Shown in pieces: positions 34,802 to 45,467 of a stretch of DNA of 64,000 bases (position 1 is the stretch's first letter; each line of letters starts with the position of its first letter). Source of the stretch: Pictodentalium vernedei (Eukaryota; Mollusca; Scaphopoda; Dentaliida; Dentaliidae); NCBI GenBank assembly GCA_031216915.1, contig CM062295.1, forward strand, positions 181,488,927 to 181,552,926, in the 5' to 3' direction. The translations under genes were made by a program, and so were the position numbers. A model generated the notes under the pieces. The model saw only the letters and a list, made by a program, of their open reading frames with translations, was not told the origin of the DNA and did no database searches.

Positions 34802-35078
34802 CCTTTGAATTGCAGTACCTACAGTTTGTTTATTAGAGGAATGTTTTATTTTTCAAATTAAAAATGAATTTATTTTTATAAATATGCACTTTCTATATTT
34901 CTGTGTGTAAAAAGACAGCCGAAATCCTCTCCGTTTGCTCACTTTTTGCAAAGGAAAATAAAAATTCAAAATAAAAACCTCCCTCCCTCCCCCACGGATT
35001 TGAAAAAAAAAATTGCCCGTGATTTCACTTAATTAATATTTTGTGGCCTTATATTTGCGACTTTCGAAAGGGAAATTG
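34802..35078. other. No feature recognised
   Basis: AT-rich flank; nothing supported. Confidence 0.4.
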
Positions 35079-35240
35079 GGGTCTTCCCGTTTCGCCGATG
35101 TGATTCTAATGGGGTAGGTGTCAGTAATCCGCAGATCAAAGAAGTGCCGCGATAATTTGTTAATTTGGATGTTGGGAGATAATTTTTATCAATTTAACCC
35201 ATGTACCACAGGGAAACTCACAAGTAACGACGAATTGATT

Positions 35241-35472
35241 GAATGTAATTTTTTTATTGATTTATCAACGCAATAAACGAGCAAGTATAATATAATAATA
35301 TGAACATTTAAAGACATAAAGCACATTTTTTAAAAACCCGAATTTCGACTGAATGTAATGTAATTTTTTTATTGACTTATCAACGCAATAAACGAGCAAG
35401 TATAATATAATAATATGAACATTTAAAGACATAAAGCACATTTTTTAAAAACCCGAATTTCGACTGACTCTG
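35241..35472. repeat. 115-bp tandem duplication at the MULE ORF 3' end
   Basis: 'tatcaacgcaataaacgagc' occurs at 35263 and again at 35378, period 115. The two units are nearly identical. The unit includes the last codons and 3' untranslated region of the transposase on the minus strand, so the AATAAA signal is duplicated. Confidence 0.92.
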
Positions 35473-36902
35473 TCTAAAAATGACAGTGCGTCAATCTGAC
35501 CTTCCCTAAAGAGTCTTTTATAATAAGATAAAGCATTGTCGATGGCACGATACTTTTTTCTTCGTGGGGCCACCTTCCCACCATGTCTCAACTGCAGAAT
35601 TGTTGATTCTGTGAATGCTTGTTCTTTCTTAATGAAATCAACTAAGAAGAACAAGTTAGGATGGGTTCCGGCAATTGCCTTCTTCAACTTGCTGTGCCAT
35701 CCTTCTACATGATTTGTGGTGCGAGGGCCGACAGTCTCGTGATGGTTCCACACATTGAGGTTGCTACTCTCAACCCAGTTCGTCGTGACGTAGTCTGTGA
35801 ACTTGGTAACTCTTGGGTCGACGTCTCTCTCCTCCAACGCTTCTTCCCATGCCTCTAATACAAGAAGCCATACGTCGCTGACCATATGTGGTGGTACAAA
35901 TGGAAGGCCGATAGCACGTCGAACGACCGCATGAATGTTGTCATCTTGCTTGTAATCGTCTCTGAGGCTGCACTTTTCTGTTGCATACTTGTACACTGCT
36001 TGGGCGTAGTGGAAGTGACAGCCTTTGATGGTCGCAGAAGAGAAAACTTGTCGTAAAGCATTTTGTGCAGCAGTTTCGAAATCAGTAAAGATTGTTGCTG
36101 GTTGTAGGTGAATGTCTAAAGATGAAGCCTTCTGGCGTATGGTGCTGAAGAATTTTATATAAGTTGACTTGGTTTTATTAGGCAGCAAGCCATAGACTAA
36201 TGGCAACATCTTATTGTCGACGAAAGCATGGATGGTATAAAGCTGATAAAAGAGTTTCGGTGATTTCTCAAATGTCCCATCACAGAAAAACGAAGTCGCT
36301 TCGTCGAGGAGGTGTAAGTTTGACGCTGTGCTGAAAATGAGGCAGTTGACGTCGCTTGGATCTGACAGTAAAAACTGATCTCCTGCAGTTGTTTCCATGT
36401 AACTATCAGGTAAGCTGATTGCTGAGCGAGTTTTCGGAAGAGCCGGTATGGTTTTCGCACGAGACCTGTATAATGCTGATTTGATGCTATAGAATGTAGG
36501 AACTTTAGCAATGATGAGTGGGTCGGTATCCGATCTGAGAGAACCAAGCTCCTCTTGGTAAAGTGCGCTCACTGATTTGCTGTCGTGTCGAACGGTTTTC
36601 TTTAAATCTGCTAGGAAAGCATCGGCTACAATCTGCTCCATATCTGGTGGATGATTATGCTGCCCCATCGGCGAACTGATAAAATCGTTTTTCGTGTTGA
36701 TAGTTGACCGACATCCTAAAGAATCTTTTTTAACGCAGTTCCAATGTATATTTGGTTGATTCTGAGACTTCACACGAAATTTATAACCACCATAAACTAA
36801 GTGTCTACCACCTCTCTTATTAGGGATGAAAGAAACATTTACTTGTTCACTTGCCATGATGAATTGAAGGAAATGTTGTTGATGTACAGCATGAAGGGTC
36901 AT
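35445..36902 (-). CDS. FLYWCH zinc finger + MULE transposase, intact ORF
   Basis: The 485-codon ORF has no stops. Residues ~24-86 form a FLYWCH zinc finger (NKRGGRHLVYGGYKF, then WNCVKKDSLGCRSTI, then QHNHPPD: the C..C..H.H ligands). Residues ~205-310 are the MULE domain: FFCDGTFEKSPKLFYQLYTI with the first Asp, ATIFTDFETAAQNALR with the second, and GCHFHYAQAVYKYA. The C-terminal NHVEGWHSKLKKAI block follows. A second ATG at 36857 (MASEQVNVSF) has a better start context (A at -3, G at +4) and may be the real start. Polyadenylation signals AATAAA lie downstream on the minus strand near 35369 and 35253. It could be an active transposase, a recent copy, or domesticated. The zinc finger is expected to bind DNA in the nucleus. 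Confidence 0.88.
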   Translation of the reverse strand: MTLHAVHQQHFLQFIMASEQVNVSFIPNKRGGRHLVYGGYKFRVKSQNQPNIHWNCVKKDSLGCRSTINTKNDFISSPMGQHNHPPDMEQIVADAFLADLKKTVRHDSKSVSALYQEELGSLRSDTDPLIIAKVPTFYSIKSALYRSRAKTIPALPKTRSAISLPDSYMETTAGDQFLLSDPSDVNCLIFSTASNLHLLDEATSFFCDGTFEKSPKLFYQLYTIHAFVDNKMLPLVYGLLPNKTKSTYIKFFSTIRQKASSLDIHLQPATIFTDFETAAQNALRQVFSSATIKGCHFHYAQAVYKYATEKCSLRDDYKQDDNIHAVVRRAIGLPFVPPHMVSDVWLLVLEAWEEALEERDVDPRVTKFTDYVTTNWVESSNLNVWNHHETVGPRTTNHVEGWHSKLKKAIAGTHPNLFFLVDFIKKEQAFTESTILQLRHGGKVAPRRKKYRAIDNALSYYKRLFREGQIDALSFLDRVSRNSGF

Positions 36903-37083
36903 ATTATATACTATTGAGATGTTTGAAGTTGTTTAGTTGTTTACAGTTGATCAATGTTAACTGATTGTTAATCACTTTGGGACCATGAACTCAGCCGGTG
37001 AAGAAGAGTTAATATCAATCAGTGGGATTAACAACTTGTTCACACCTCCACCGGCGATTAGTTTTGGTTTGTTTATTTAACCT
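36903..37083 (-). promoter_or_regulatory. Upstream region of the MULE transposase
   Basis: 180 bp between the ORF and the right TIR must hold the element's promoter. No clear TATA box; 'gggattaacaacttgttcac' and 'ccaccggcgatta' are notable but unassigned. Confidence 0.35.
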
Positions 37084-37121
37084 CATCGGCGAAACGGGAA
37101 TAAACCTTATCAACGGCTGCC

Positions 37122-37690
37122 GTGCATGACAATAAATGTGGTAAATTATATAAAAATTCAACAACTGTTTACACAATCTACTTCAATGAATACCTTAACA
37201 ATGACAAAAGAAAGAACGGTAAAAATAAATTGCGTACTTATCGCACCTTCAAAAATGACATTAAATTCGAGCCCTATTTAGCTTACTCAAAAACAAAGGA
37301 AGCGCAAAATATGTTTACTAGATTAAGGATTAGTAATCATAATTTGACAATTGAAAAGGGGAGGCATGCACAGCCGTCAATTCCCTTATAAAATAGGATT
37401 TGCAAAGCTTCTGATATCTGTAAGGCCGCCGGCGATGTGGAATCTGAGATGCATTTTGTTATGGACTGTCGGCCTACACAAACATCAGAAAACAGTTGTT
37501 TGCGTTAATTAACAGGAACACAACGCGGACTTTTCAAATGCAAGCGAACAAGATCGGTTTGAATTTCTTATGAAAAATAATACGCCCTCATTATGCCACT
37601 CCATCTGCAACTTAATCCTGCTGTTCTTCAGGAAAAAAGAAACAATAATTGCAAAATCATTGGTCATTAAACTGACATATGGTCTTGAGG
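37122..37690 (+). mobile_element. Non-LTR retrotransposon C-terminal fragment
   Basis: The frame reads KLRTYRTFKNDIKFEPYLAY, then NMFTRLRISNHNLTIEKGRH, followed in another frame by ICKASD...EMHFVMDCRP, the pattern seen at the end of invertebrate reverse-transcriptase polyproteins ('LRTY..FK....E.YL' ... 'FRLS.H.L.IE.GR' ... 'C..C..VE.E.HF...C'). A single frame change lies near 37390. No RT palm or endonuclease part is present. It begins just outside the MULE right TIR. Confidence 0.65.
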
Positions 37691-37693
37691 TAT

Positions 37694-38990
37694 CCCCCAT
37701 TAGTCAGACACCCCAGTTGTCAGACAGTTTATAATCACAGATTATTGGGTTGTTTGAATAGCTAATTCCTTACTTATCACCTTCAGAATAAAGTGGGATA
37801 TTCCAATAAGTCAGACAGAAAAGAAACAATTAATTAGCTTTTAATGATTTATTTCTTCACCAGTGTGTTTTAGAAATGAACAGAAAATAAATAGAATATA
37901 AATGACAATAAAATAAAAAATATGAAGTACAATAAGAAGAGTTCTAGGCACAATAAATTAAAATTATGAAATAAATGACAATCACATGAATAACCGCACA
38001 AATAAATAATATCTTTCGTGATAAATAAACAGAAAATCGTCTTTTATGAAACAAAGAAAATAAATAGGAAATAAATGCCGATAAAATAAAAAATATGAAA
38101 TACAAGAAAAGATTTCTAGACATGAAAAATCATACAAACTATTTTTTTGTTTTAAATAAACAGAAAAAACAATAAAATGAAAAATATGAAGTACAATAAA
38201 GAAAATATTTAGACTCTGATTTTATTGTAAATAAATAAAATCATATTTCACGATAACTCATTTCTAACGTTAATAAAAAAAAACACGTTTTATAAAAAAA
38301 AATGTAACAAATTGAAAAATATGAGGTACACATCATAAACAAAGGTCCAATATTACAATGACAAAAAAAAATGTACAAAAGGAATATTAATTTACAAACA
38401 AATCATCCCATTCTTAACAGTGTTCCAGCTGCATCAAGGAACTCCACTGGAGACTTTGTTCCCAGCTGTAGTTGTTTCTAAAGGCGGTCCAGGCTGTTGT
38501 CAATTTCCCTGTAAACCTGTTTCCGGGAGGTGAAGCAGCACCAAAGCCAATTTGAGCAATTTTGATTTTCTCTGCCTTTTCAATGTTCTTTATTATATTT
38601 ATGAATGTGAAGAGGTTAGGATGTCGATGAAGTAGTGATGAATTTAGGCGATTGTCCAACTTCAGATTCTTCTCTGTAAGGTCGGGCATGACTTAAATCT
38701 TGAATTTTGCGCCATAAAGCCCGAAGTTATCAGTGTTATTACACAATATATGTGTGATTTTTATGTTTTGATTATTTTTCAGAAAATATTTAAAAGGTAT
38801 TTTGATTATGTGTCAACAAAAACAAAAAAAGTACCAAACAAAATGTTGAAACTAAATTTTATTCAAATTGTATATAACTGGGTTGTTCCATTTATAACAA
38901 TAGGTAATCAATTATTTTAACTTCAGCTAATCCCTAATTAACTGTCTGACAGCTGGGGTGTATGACAAATGGGTGTCTGACTAATGGGGG
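37694..38990 (-). mobile_element. MULE-related element, internally deleted
   Basis: Left end 'cccccattagtcagacaccc' and the reverse complement of the right end are the same 20 bases; similarity continues as 'gtcagacagtt'. TA stands next to both ends. The interior has a short minus-strand remnant at 38414-38689 (NRLNSSLLHRHPNLFTFINI), the C-terminal helix block of FLYWCH/MULE-type transposases. 37850-38340 is AT-rich with three or four degenerate ~150-bp units ('aataaaataaaaaatatgaa'). The transposase catalytic core is missing, so the element is nonautonomous. Confidence 0.72.
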
Positions 38991-39770
38991 TAAAGCGGTC
39001 TTGACTGTATATGCGTATATGTATGCTATATCAGCCTTGTCAATATTCAAATTAGTTATTTTATTTGTTATCAATTTATTACATGAACATGATCATAAAC
39101 ATGATGTATAATCATATCATGTTTCTGTAAACTCCTTGTGCAATCTGCCTCTCTGTGGGTGTCATTTTTGCTTGAATAAACTACTTCTGCTACCAGTCAC
39201 CACCGCAAAAGTCCATAATTGTATGATATGTCAGAAATTACCCAAACTTTGAAGTGACGTAAAAACGTAAAAAATGGCGATAACTCGAAAAACAAAAACA
39301 AACCCCCCCCCCCCCAAAACAAAAGCAGAAAACCTCAGCTATTTCTTGATTTAATTTCAAGATCTCAAAAACATAGTAAAATTTCACGAAACGCGACTGA
39401 CTTATAATTTTTGGCGATGCCCACGTCAATAACTTTACCCGAAAATTCGACCACAACCGTTGAGAATTTCCCAGGATGGTACCACATTTTCGATATGTTT
39501 TTTGTGGAGATTATATTCCCCAAATTTCGAAGGGCTAAGGCCCAAAATAAGTTTGAAAGTTGAAGGCCAAGCCAAAAAAAAAAAAACCCAAAACAAAAAA
39601 GAACAAAAACGTGAATTTGGCATCGCTGGCACCGGGCCGAAATTTGAAAAAAAACACCTGGAGACATTGTAAATATCCATAAGTTTCAGGAAAGTCGATG
39701 AAGGGTGAGAACCTCAGATTTTGGTCTGAACAAAAAAAAAAAAAAAAAGAAAAAAGAAAGAAAGAAAACA
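38991..39770. other. Unassigned; A-rich
   Basis: Overlapping ORFs on both strands at 39238-39771 come from A- and T-rich tracts (39573-39600, 39731-39768). No gene supported. Confidence 0.45.
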
Positions 39771-42180
39771 AGAGGCACCACGGGGCCCGAAGCGCTCATC
39801 TTGAACAGAACACAATTTAAACAGAGTCCAAGAATGAGTCTACATTAAGCAAGCCATCTCCAGAGGCTACACTGTCAATCCTTGGGTCCCTCAGGAGTGA
39901 CAAAAATAATCTGGGCATCATGCCTTTTCTTCAGTTGATCATAAAGTAAAATGTAGAACTCTCCTATGAAGCCCCTTGATACAACCTATGTGGATTAATC
40001 TTAGTTACACACCTCTAGAGGGGACTGAATACAAAATTTTTAATTCTTCAGCAAAATGGCCAATTCCGGATCCCATAGAGAGCCCAAATATTAACCCAGG
40101 CTCTTAATTTGAACACAGTTCCCTAGAGATGTTGTGTACCGAATATGAAAGCATTCTGACTGTTGGATCTGAAGAAGAGAAATGGTAAAGAATTTTTTTC
40201 GAATTGCACTAAGTTCAAATTTGGGCTACCATAGCGAGCCCAAATATTAACCTATGGATCCGATTTGAACAAACTTGAATCTGACCCCACCCCCCCCCCC
40301 CCCCCCCTCCCAGAGATGTTGTATACCAAATGTGAAAGCATTCTGACGAGTGGATCTGAAGAAGATTTTTGAAGAAATTCTCTCATATTGTACTAAGTTA
40401 AATTTCATGTTCCCATATGGAGCCCAAATATTAACCTAGGCACTCAAATTGAACAACCTGGAATCTGACCCCCTACACACTAAAACTAAAGTGTTAAAAC
40501 TGACACTTTCAAGGTGTTAAACCCATTCTAACTCTTAGGGTTTGATTTTAGCACTCAAAGTGCAATGCTTTAAGCACTTAGACATTACAATCGTCAGACA
40601 TCTGAAACTTGACTGGATGGCACTTCCCATGTGTCTAGCATTGGTGGTTCCTCCAGAATCGTCCATAATTTGATTTGCGCTTGGTGGGTACATAATTAAA
40701 AGGACACAACGCAGATGACGCGGATCAAGCTCGAGAGTTCGAGCCCGATCCGTGTCATCTGCGTTGTTTCATTTTAAGTGTCGCGACATTGCACTTGTCA
40801 AGTGGTATTATTGTAACACCTGTCAAGTTCTGTGATATCTACACTTGAACAAAGTGCTAGTTCAGCACTTAGTAAGTGTTAAATACAACACTTCAAGTGT
40901 AGTTTATAAAACTTTAGTTTTTAGCGTGTAGAGATGTTGTATACCAAATATGAAAGCATTCCGACTGGTGGATCTGAAGAAGAAGATTTTTAAAGAAATT
41001 TCCTCATATTGCACAAAGTAAAAATTTGGGCTACCATAGTGAGCCCAAATATATACCTATAGGGATCTGATTTGAACAAACTTGAATCTGACCCCTTAGA
41101 GATGTTACATACTAAATATCAAAGCATTCTGACTGGTGGATCTGAAGAAGAAGATTTTTTTAAACTACCCTCCATATTGAACAAAGATAAAATTTGGGCT
41201 TCCATAGGAAGCTCAAATATTAACCTGGGGACTTGGTTTGAACAATCTTGAATCTGACCCTCATAACAATGATGTATACCAAACATTAATAGATTCTGAC
41301 TGGTGGTTCTGAAGAAGAAGATTTTTAAAGAATATTCCCCATATTACCTTATGTTAAAACTCCGGGCTCCTGTAGAGAGCCTAAATATGAACCAATGAGC
41401 TTTATTTCACCAAACTTTTATCTGACCCCCTATGAATGCTGTATACCAAATATCAAAAGATTCTGATGATTGGTTCTGGAGAAAAGATTTCTTTAAATTT
41501 TTGCAAATATGCTGACTCAGCATTTTTTCGATGCCCATTACAGAAAACCTAACATAACCGATGGCAGTTTTTTTTTACCATTCAATTCTACTGGCCCTAA
41601 GGATACTCCATACCAAATAACAGCTATCTGTTCCGTGTGGTTTGGGAAATATGGGCGTTTGAAAATATTTCTATTTTTAGCTCCCAGGGTTGCCATGGGG
41701 ATGCAAGAATTTTTTAATTTTTTTTTTGCATGGGTCAAGTACTTATGACCCAATAATACCACAACCTAAATTTGGTTCATACCGGACCATCGGTTCAGAA
41801 AATAGAAATTTTGGGCGGGGCCAAAAATCTTACCCCTCCTATTACAAAGCTAAATATTACTTCACGAACGTCGTGTGAACAAAATTGATTCTACACCTCA
41901 TATGGAAGCTCCATAGCAAATATCAAGTCATCGTACACACTGGTTCTTGAGAAGGAGATTTTAAAAATATTTTGGAGCATCCCCCCCCCCCCCCCCCCTA
42001 TGGGGCTGGGCATGTTGAGTTGAACAAAAAAGAAATGCCCCTTTGGGACCATCACTCACACAAACTTTCACTTGAATTGGCCCAGTGGCTTTGGAGGAGA
42101 AGACCAAAACAGGGTGTTGACGGACGACGGACGGAGAGCGATGAGATTAGCTCAGCTTGACTTTGTCAAGATGAGGTAAA
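39771..42180 (+). repeat. Tandem-core element, family C, copy 1
   Basis: Starts 'agaggcaccacggggcccga', continues with seven or more units of ~160-180 bp ('ctgactggtggatctgaaga', 'tgttgtataccaaatatgaa', 'gagcccaaatattaacc') and ends with 'gacggacgacggacgg' plus a tail 'tgtcaagatgaggtaaaa'. 5' 'gcgctcatcttg' and 3' 'caagatgaggta' are near-terminal inverted repeats. C-runs at 40288-40306 and 41982-41998. One unit is split by the MITE at 40476-40928. Confidence 0.88.
40476..40928. mobile_element. TA-flanked MITE (Tc1/mariner-like) inside family C
   Basis: Left end 'cacactaaaactaaagt' and the reverse complement of the right end 'cacgctaaaaactaaagt' are inverted repeats; TA flanks both (40474-40475, 40929-40930). 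Removing it restores the family C phrase 'ctgacccccta|gagatgttgta'. Many 'agtgtta'/'taacact' words and a hairpin ('aacgcagatgacgcggatc' / 'gatccgtgtcatctgcgtt', 40704-40771) lie inside. Confidence 0.9.
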
Positions 42181-42252
42181 AAGCAAAAAAGGCTAACGAT
42201 CGCGATAAGTCAGTTCAACTTCGTTGCGTGACTAAATTACTTTCCCTCTGAC

Positions 42253-42577
42253 CAGTGGCGTAGATAGCTTTTCGCTGGCGGAGGGGCAAGCCCACAATTT
42301 TTCGACAGACCGAAAATTTTCCGACAGTGTAACAACAACAAAAACCCAAACAAACAGAAAGAATCTGTTGTTTACTGCAAATGTACTAAAAATTGGTCTT
42401 TTTTACCCCAAATTTACCCAAAATGGCATGTTTTTATCCCCAAAGCCAGCATTTTAATGTTATTAGGCATAAATTCGCCTAAAACTGGTCCCAAAAAAAT
42501 TCCGACAAAACTTCTGGTGGGGGGGGGGGGGGGGGGGGGGGGCTCCGCCCCCCCCCCCCCCTTTATCTACGCCACTG
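42253..42577. mobile_element. hAT MITE, copy 1
   Basis: Ends 'cagtggcgtagataa'-like on both sides; perfect 8-bp duplication 'cctctgac' at 42245-42252 and 42578-42585. The core has a ~24-G run followed by 'ctccgcc' and a C run, a self-complementary G/C hairpin. No transposase. Confidence 0.93.
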
Positions 42578-42822
42578 CCTCTGACAGAACTGATACACTA
42601 ATTTACCCGTTGATAACAGAAGTGCACATATTACGTTTGTTCTCTTGTCCCTTGGTATCGTCACACATATAAGTCGGCCTTAAGTGGACAGACAGACGTT
42701 CTGTGTTTTCTGTTTTTTTTTTTGTAGGTTTTACCTCGTTTAACGGAACTTTTTATGTACAGTCAAGTTCATTGTCATAACATAATACGGCAAATTGATT
42801 TTTTAACTGATGTGACAATTGT

Positions 42823-43501
42823 TTCTTATTCCCAGTTCCTTATTCGACATTCGCTATCAACCTATTTTCGGTTAGTTTAAACAGTATTTATGCAATAATT
42901 GACATGTGTATACATATCACAATAACAGAAGGGTAACAAACAATTCTGAACAGCACTAGATACAATAGTATACACAAAATAAGGAAAGCAGATTACTGCG
43001 TAGAGGGGGGATTCGACAGTAAGCTGAAGCTGGTGTAAGTCGTCTCCCTGACAAATTATGACTTACTCCTGTGGGTGTAGAGATCAGCAGAAGAGCCCAC
43101 ACACCGTCGCAAGACAGCCGAGACCCTCCCTCCATTATAAATTAAGTTACAAATTAATTGCTTCGATCGGAGGTCAAGTGGAGGATAGGTTAAGCGTCAC
43201 ATCGGAGCAGATGCGAGGCAGAGGGTAGCACCTCGACCGCCAGGCAACGACTTGTGGGAATGTTTAAACTTCAACGTGAAAAGAAAGGAAGAACGAAGAG
43301 AGAAGAAAGAAGCACTAATAAATAGAAAAGATAAAAGGAAAAAAGAAAAGAAACTAATATGCTGAAAACAGCTTGAATACTTGATTCATAGAGATTATCA
43401 CCATTTATTATGCGGATGCAAAATAGGACGTATCGAAGTCACAATCGGGCCTATTTTCGGTTGTATTGATAACGAAAGTCGAATAAGGAACCGGAGTAAG
43501 T
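42823..43501. mobile_element. Possible TIR element
   Basis: 'ttccttattcgacattcgct' near 42835 is mirrored near 43464-43492 ('gaaagtcgaataaggaacc'), with flanking complementarity including 'attttcgg'. The inside (42990-43280) is unique, with no ORF. Duplications at the ends were not found. Confidence 0.55.
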
Positions 43502-43584
43502 AACGATTTTCACGTTCCCGATTTTACGGTCAAATCTACCAAATATCGTCTTCGAACGATAGAAGTGTAAAACCAGATAAGAAC

Positions 43585-44046
43585 GTAGGCTCTGTTAGTA
43601 GTGTAATCTGTTACTCCAGCGAAAAGCATTTAACACTGAATTCCCCCACACCAAAAATGCCACTATGGGTGCAAAATTAACACAACATTGTCCATAGGGG
43701 CCTGTACCCATAGTGTATTTTTTCGCCAGAGTGGCATTTTTGGAGGCAGGAAAAATTTGAAAGATTGCCTTGTTACAATTTATGGGAGAGTGCTCTAGGT
43801 ACTCTCCCATAAATTGTAACGAGGCAAATCCCCATAGATTAAATACTTTTACTTAAAAGATAATATGAAGAGCAACGAATGAATATGAAGGTCTCCAAAA
43901 ATGCCACTCTGGCGAAAAAATTACACTGTGGGTACAAGCCCTTATGGAGAATCCTATGTTAATTTTGTACCCATTATGGTATTTTTGGGTTTGGGGAATT
44001 CAGTGTTAAATGCGTTTCGGCGGAGTAACAGACTACACTACTTCTG
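43585..44046. repeat. Imperfect long palindrome with a nested repeat in its centre
   Basis: 43585-43747 ('ccaaaaatgccactatgggt', 'cgccagagtggcatttttgg') pairs with 43892-44046 ('ccaaaaatgccactctggcg', 'acccattatggtatttttgg'). The 143-bp centre is almost entirely the hairpin-headed repeat at 43765-43890. Confidence 0.82.
43765..43890 (+). mobile_element. Hairpin-headed short repeat, copy 2
   Basis: Matches 34677-34801 almost throughout, from 'ttgccttgttacaatttatg' to 'gaatgaatatgaag'. It occupies the centre of the larger palindrome, so it probably inserted there. Confidence 0.85.
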
Positions 44047-44594
44047 TTCTACCTTACCCAGGTCTTCCTGGGCTCTCTTGCGGAGACATATAACACTAAT
44101 ACAAAGCGTTATTGCTTTACATCAAAGTTCCAACACGACGGAAGTTCCGCAACACTGTTTTTTTCAAACGTGTCTTCCAAATAACGGTACACGGAAACAG
44201 AATCAAGTCAATGCCGTTCTGATTAATAGGCCTATTAAATATTTCCAAACTAAACCAAAATTATATAGATTGTCAATAACCCTCATGCCTGAAGTGCGAG
44301 TTTCTATATGAGTCGGATACCATGGTGTCGTGGATTTCTGTAACGCGCATAATTTTGACAGAAGCGCGCCGACGCGCACCGTACTTTTTTCGCAGGTTTA
44401 TCTCCATTCGTACAAACAAAAACATGAACTGATTACTTCAAATTGTTAAACCGATAGGGCGTCGCGAAAAAGACCGATTGGGGGATGTTAACCTTATTTA
44501 TCGCGACTGTATTGGATCATATCCCGACAGATAAAATATTCCATGATATCCATCTACATCATCAAGGCATTATATTATTCAATCGAGATTATAA
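44047..44594. other. No feature recognised
   Basis: The 136-codon plus-strand ORF at 43901-44311 starts inside the palindrome and is not supported as a gene. Confidence 0.4.
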
Positions 44595-44598
44595 TTAA

Positions 44599-44834
44599 CC
44601 CTTTACTCAATGTAACGGTCAAAACCGGTCAGCGCTATTCACAAAAATCGTCAATTAATTTTCATTATATTTTTCATTTTTTGTCTCAAAAACATACGTT
44701 ATGACCCCTCTTTGGAACGAGCTCGTTCCAATGAGGGGTCATAACCTATGTTTTTGAGACAAAAAAATGGAAAAAATTAGTTATTCAAGAATTTGGATTG
44801 CAAGTGTCGTCTGCTTCGCATGTTAGGTAAAGGG
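44599..44834. mobile_element. TTAA-flanked palindromic MITE, copy 3
   Basis: TTAA at 44595-44598 and 44835-44838. The centre is shorter ('ttggaacgagctcgttccaa'), otherwise as copy 1. Confidence 0.88.
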
Positions 44835-44838
44835 TTAA

Positions 44839-45467
44839 AAAAAACTCAAGACTTCTTGGAAATTCATTTGAGGATAAAGAAAACATACATGTACTAGTCG
44901 TGACGCTACTGATAATTCAATTAACACGTACAGTATTTTTACTGACTTTACTTCTGTTTTACCATAAGCCCCACAAAGTAGATCTTTTGTTTCTCGGGCC
45001 ATTTTGGGGGGTAATTGCATGTGAGCGAGCGGGGTTTTTTTTTTAAATTTTATTTGTTTTTTTTGTTCCAATTATTCCTTTGCCATCAAAAGTTCATGTT
45101 CTTGTTTTGTTTTATGTTTTAGGTCTCATAATTTACAAAAATAGCGTTGGTGGTGTATTTCGTCCCTTGAATGCAAGAAGGCTTTGCAATGCTAAGGCAC
45201 TGCAAAACATTGTGGCACTCAAAGGACAAATTTATAAATTTTATTAACTTGGGCAAAATATCAGACATAAACCATTCAATTTTTATTTTTTAAGTTTGCA
45301 TTGGTGATAAAAGAGAGTACGCGGCAGCCAAAACGACCAGGCTGATGGCCTGAAAAACAGATTTTTAACCTTTTTAGGCCTAGTATACGTTTTTTCAGAA
45401 TCCAGGTATAAACAAGGCATTTCTAAAAAGGAATCTTAAGATATGAACGCTTATGCCCAAAATAAAA
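44839..45467. other. Unassigned
   Basis: No gene. A weak hairpin at about 45170-45230 relates to 23936-24003. Confidence 0.4.

Larger units (their letters stand above)
35079..37110 (-). mobile_element. MULE transposon with terminal inverted repeats
   Basis: 'cttcccgtttcgccgatg' at 35083-35100 is mirrored by 'catcggcgaaacgggaataa' at 37084-37103. The shared core 'ttcccgtttcgccgatg' is 17 bp and further matches are weak. Between them lies a single intact transposase ORF on the minus strand. Exact outer borders and the 8-9-bp target duplication typical of MULEs could not be fixed by eye. Confidence 0.75.

Noticed and set aside
39238-39771. Cluster of overlapping ORFs on both strands
   Set aside because: Generated by A- and T-rich tracts; low-complexity F/K-rich peptides.
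42990-43280. Possible structural RNA between inverted repeats
   Set aside because: Unique GC-richer block without a recognisable RNA motif; nothing supports it beyond composition.
43901-44311. 136-codon plus ORF
   Set aside because: Starts inside a palindrome arm and shows no domain.
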